Source: Treponema sp.
GTDB taxonomy: Bacteria > Spirochaetota > Spirochaetia > Treponematales > Treponemataceae
DNA length: 23,185 nucleotides
Direction of reading: 5' to 3'
NCBI GenBank assembly: GCA_018385415.1
Contig: JAHAZA010000067.1
Location: forward strand, 1-23,185
In this document: positions 22,483-23,185 of the stretch, one piece after another
Layout of the letters: every line of letters starts with the position of its first letter
Position numbering within the stretch: the first letter of the stretch is position 1
Translations under genes and position numbers: made by a program
The notes under the pieces: model-generated
The model's input: only the letters and a program-made list of their open reading frames with translations
The model's database searches: none
What the model was told of the DNA's origin: nothing

Positions 22483-23185
22483 TTATTCAATCACCCACTC
22501 TGTAAGCTTTTTTTGTTCACTTGAATAATTCACGCCCACTTTTACGATTTTTCGGCCATCGTTTTTGTAAGCGATTGGATAATCCTGGCTGTTTATCTGT
22601 TCCAGGGCTTCTTTTGCAGAGCCGTCCATTTTGAACTCAAAAATGTAAATGGCATCTTTTTGCCACACAACGGCGTCGCTTCTGCCTTTGCCGTTTTGCA
22701 CTTCGCACAGGACAAATTCGCCCATCAGTTTAAAAATGAGCCAGACAAAGGCCTGACAGTTGAGTTCATATTGCTTCTGGTTCGTCTGTCTTGGGGCAGC
22801 AGCGAAAATGTTGTTGATGCGCTCCATAAATTCGTTCACGCGACCTGCACGAAGGTCACGGATAAAGTTTAAAACTTCGATGTTGTCTGATTTTTCTGTG
22901 TACCCTGCGTAAAGCGGAAGAAGCCGCTCATAAAGCCCGAATTTTACTTCTTCGTTGGGAACTCCAAGGAAAAAACTCCGGAATTCCTTGTCGTAATCTT
23001 TTATGGTTACATAGCCTGTCTGATAAAGCATTGGAAGGGGCTCGCTAGAAGTCAGGCGGTAATTTTCAAGGGTACGAAGACTTACTTCAACGCCTTCTTC
23101 CAATGCTTTGTAGTCAAAATCAGAGTCAAGCATCATTTTGGTAAGGAAAGTCGGCGTTCCTGTTAAAAACCAATAACTTCCAAAA
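22483..23185 (-). CDS. AAA-ATPase-like / PD-(D/E)XK nuclease-superfamily protein, N-terminally truncated by window edge
   Basis: The frame is open to the right edge, so only the C-terminal 234 or so residues are seen. The visible start reads YWFLTGTPTFLTKMM, the last part of the AAA-ATPase-like domain (PF09820 type, where the segment is usually TGTPTFL). The C-terminal PDDEXK_9 domain (PF08011 type) follows: GRVNEFMERINNIFAAAP, FVWLIFKLMG, the nuclease-like core GRSDAVVWQKDAIYIFEFK with Asp and Glu-x-Lys, EALEQINSQDYPIAY and a KIVKVGVNYSSEQKKLTEW tail. This family is highly multiplied in treponemes and anaerobes; its function is unknown. The ATG at 23136 is internal and not the start. It is a different family from the DUF4143 ATPase at the left end, though both pair a P-loop domain with a nuclease-like core. 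Confidence 0.88.
   Translation of the reverse strand, partial: FGSYWFLTGTPTFLTKMMLDSDFDYKALEEGVEVSLRTLENYRLTSSEPLPMLYQTGYVTIKDYDKEFRSFFLGVPNEEVKFGLYERLLPLYAGYTEKSDNIEVLNFIRDLRAGRVNEFMERINNIFAAAPRQTNQKQYELNCQAFVWLIFKLMGEFVLCEVQNGKGRSDAVVWQKDAIYIFEFKMDGSAKEALEQINSQDYPIAYKNDGRKIVKVGVNYSSEQKKLTEWVIE

Overview
The window looks like the chromosome of an anaerobic, fermentative spirochaete, most likely a host-associated Treponema. This is inferred from gene content and style: low G+C with AT-rich spacers, pyruvate formate-lyase fermentation, an NhaC-type antiporter, rpoN followed by hpf, a DUF1015 protein, an SUMF1/FGE-fold lipoprotein, and two ATPases of families common in treponemes (DUF4143 type and PD-(D/E)XK 'AAA-ATPase-like'). 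Species cannot be fixed from sequence alone.

Layout. 1-3.6 kb: the end of a NarL/LuxR-type response regulator, then on the minus strand a DUF4143 ATPase and a small ECF S-component-like membrane protein, then a plus-strand histidine kinase of the HisKA_3 class that normally pairs with such regulators. 3.7-7.2 kb: hpf and rpoN on the minus strand, divergent from a DUF1015 gene. 7.2-12.3 kb is a fermentation block: pflB, an NhaC-family antiporter, and pflA convergent to it. 12.3-18.5 kb is housekeeping: recQ, tRNA-Leu(CAA), a comM/yifB-like AAA protein, a PHP-domain phosphoesterase, a two-domain cyclic-nucleotide-binding regulator and tRNA-Thr(CGT). 18.5-23.2 kb is accessory in character: a probable transposase remnant beside the tRNA, a GH3 beta-glucosidase gene broken by an internal deletion, a hairpin-rich spacer, an SUMF1-fold lipoprotein whose 3' end resembles a diversity-generating-retroelement (DGR) target, a heptanucleotide tandem repeat in its leader, and a truncated PD-(D/E)XK ATPase gene.

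The most unusual pattern is at gene starts. Seven genes (ECF-S, histidine kinase, rpoN, DUF1015, pflA, recQ, PHP) lack a Shine-Dalgarno sequence but have a good -10 element, five of them extended TGN-type, ending 5-7 nt before the start codon. Their mRNAs should begin at or within a nucleotide or two of the start codon (leaderless). Other genes (hpf, pflB, nhaC, comM, the CRP-like gene, the GH3 gene, the lipoprotein) have ordinary Shine-Dalgarno sites. The window therefore mixes two modes of translation initiation, and several start positions given here rest on that reading.

The second main point is the SUMF1 lipoprotein: variable-region-like 3' end, two short hairpins at and just after the stop codon, a repeat-bearing leader with a terminator-like stem, but no reverse transcriptase or template repeat inside the window.
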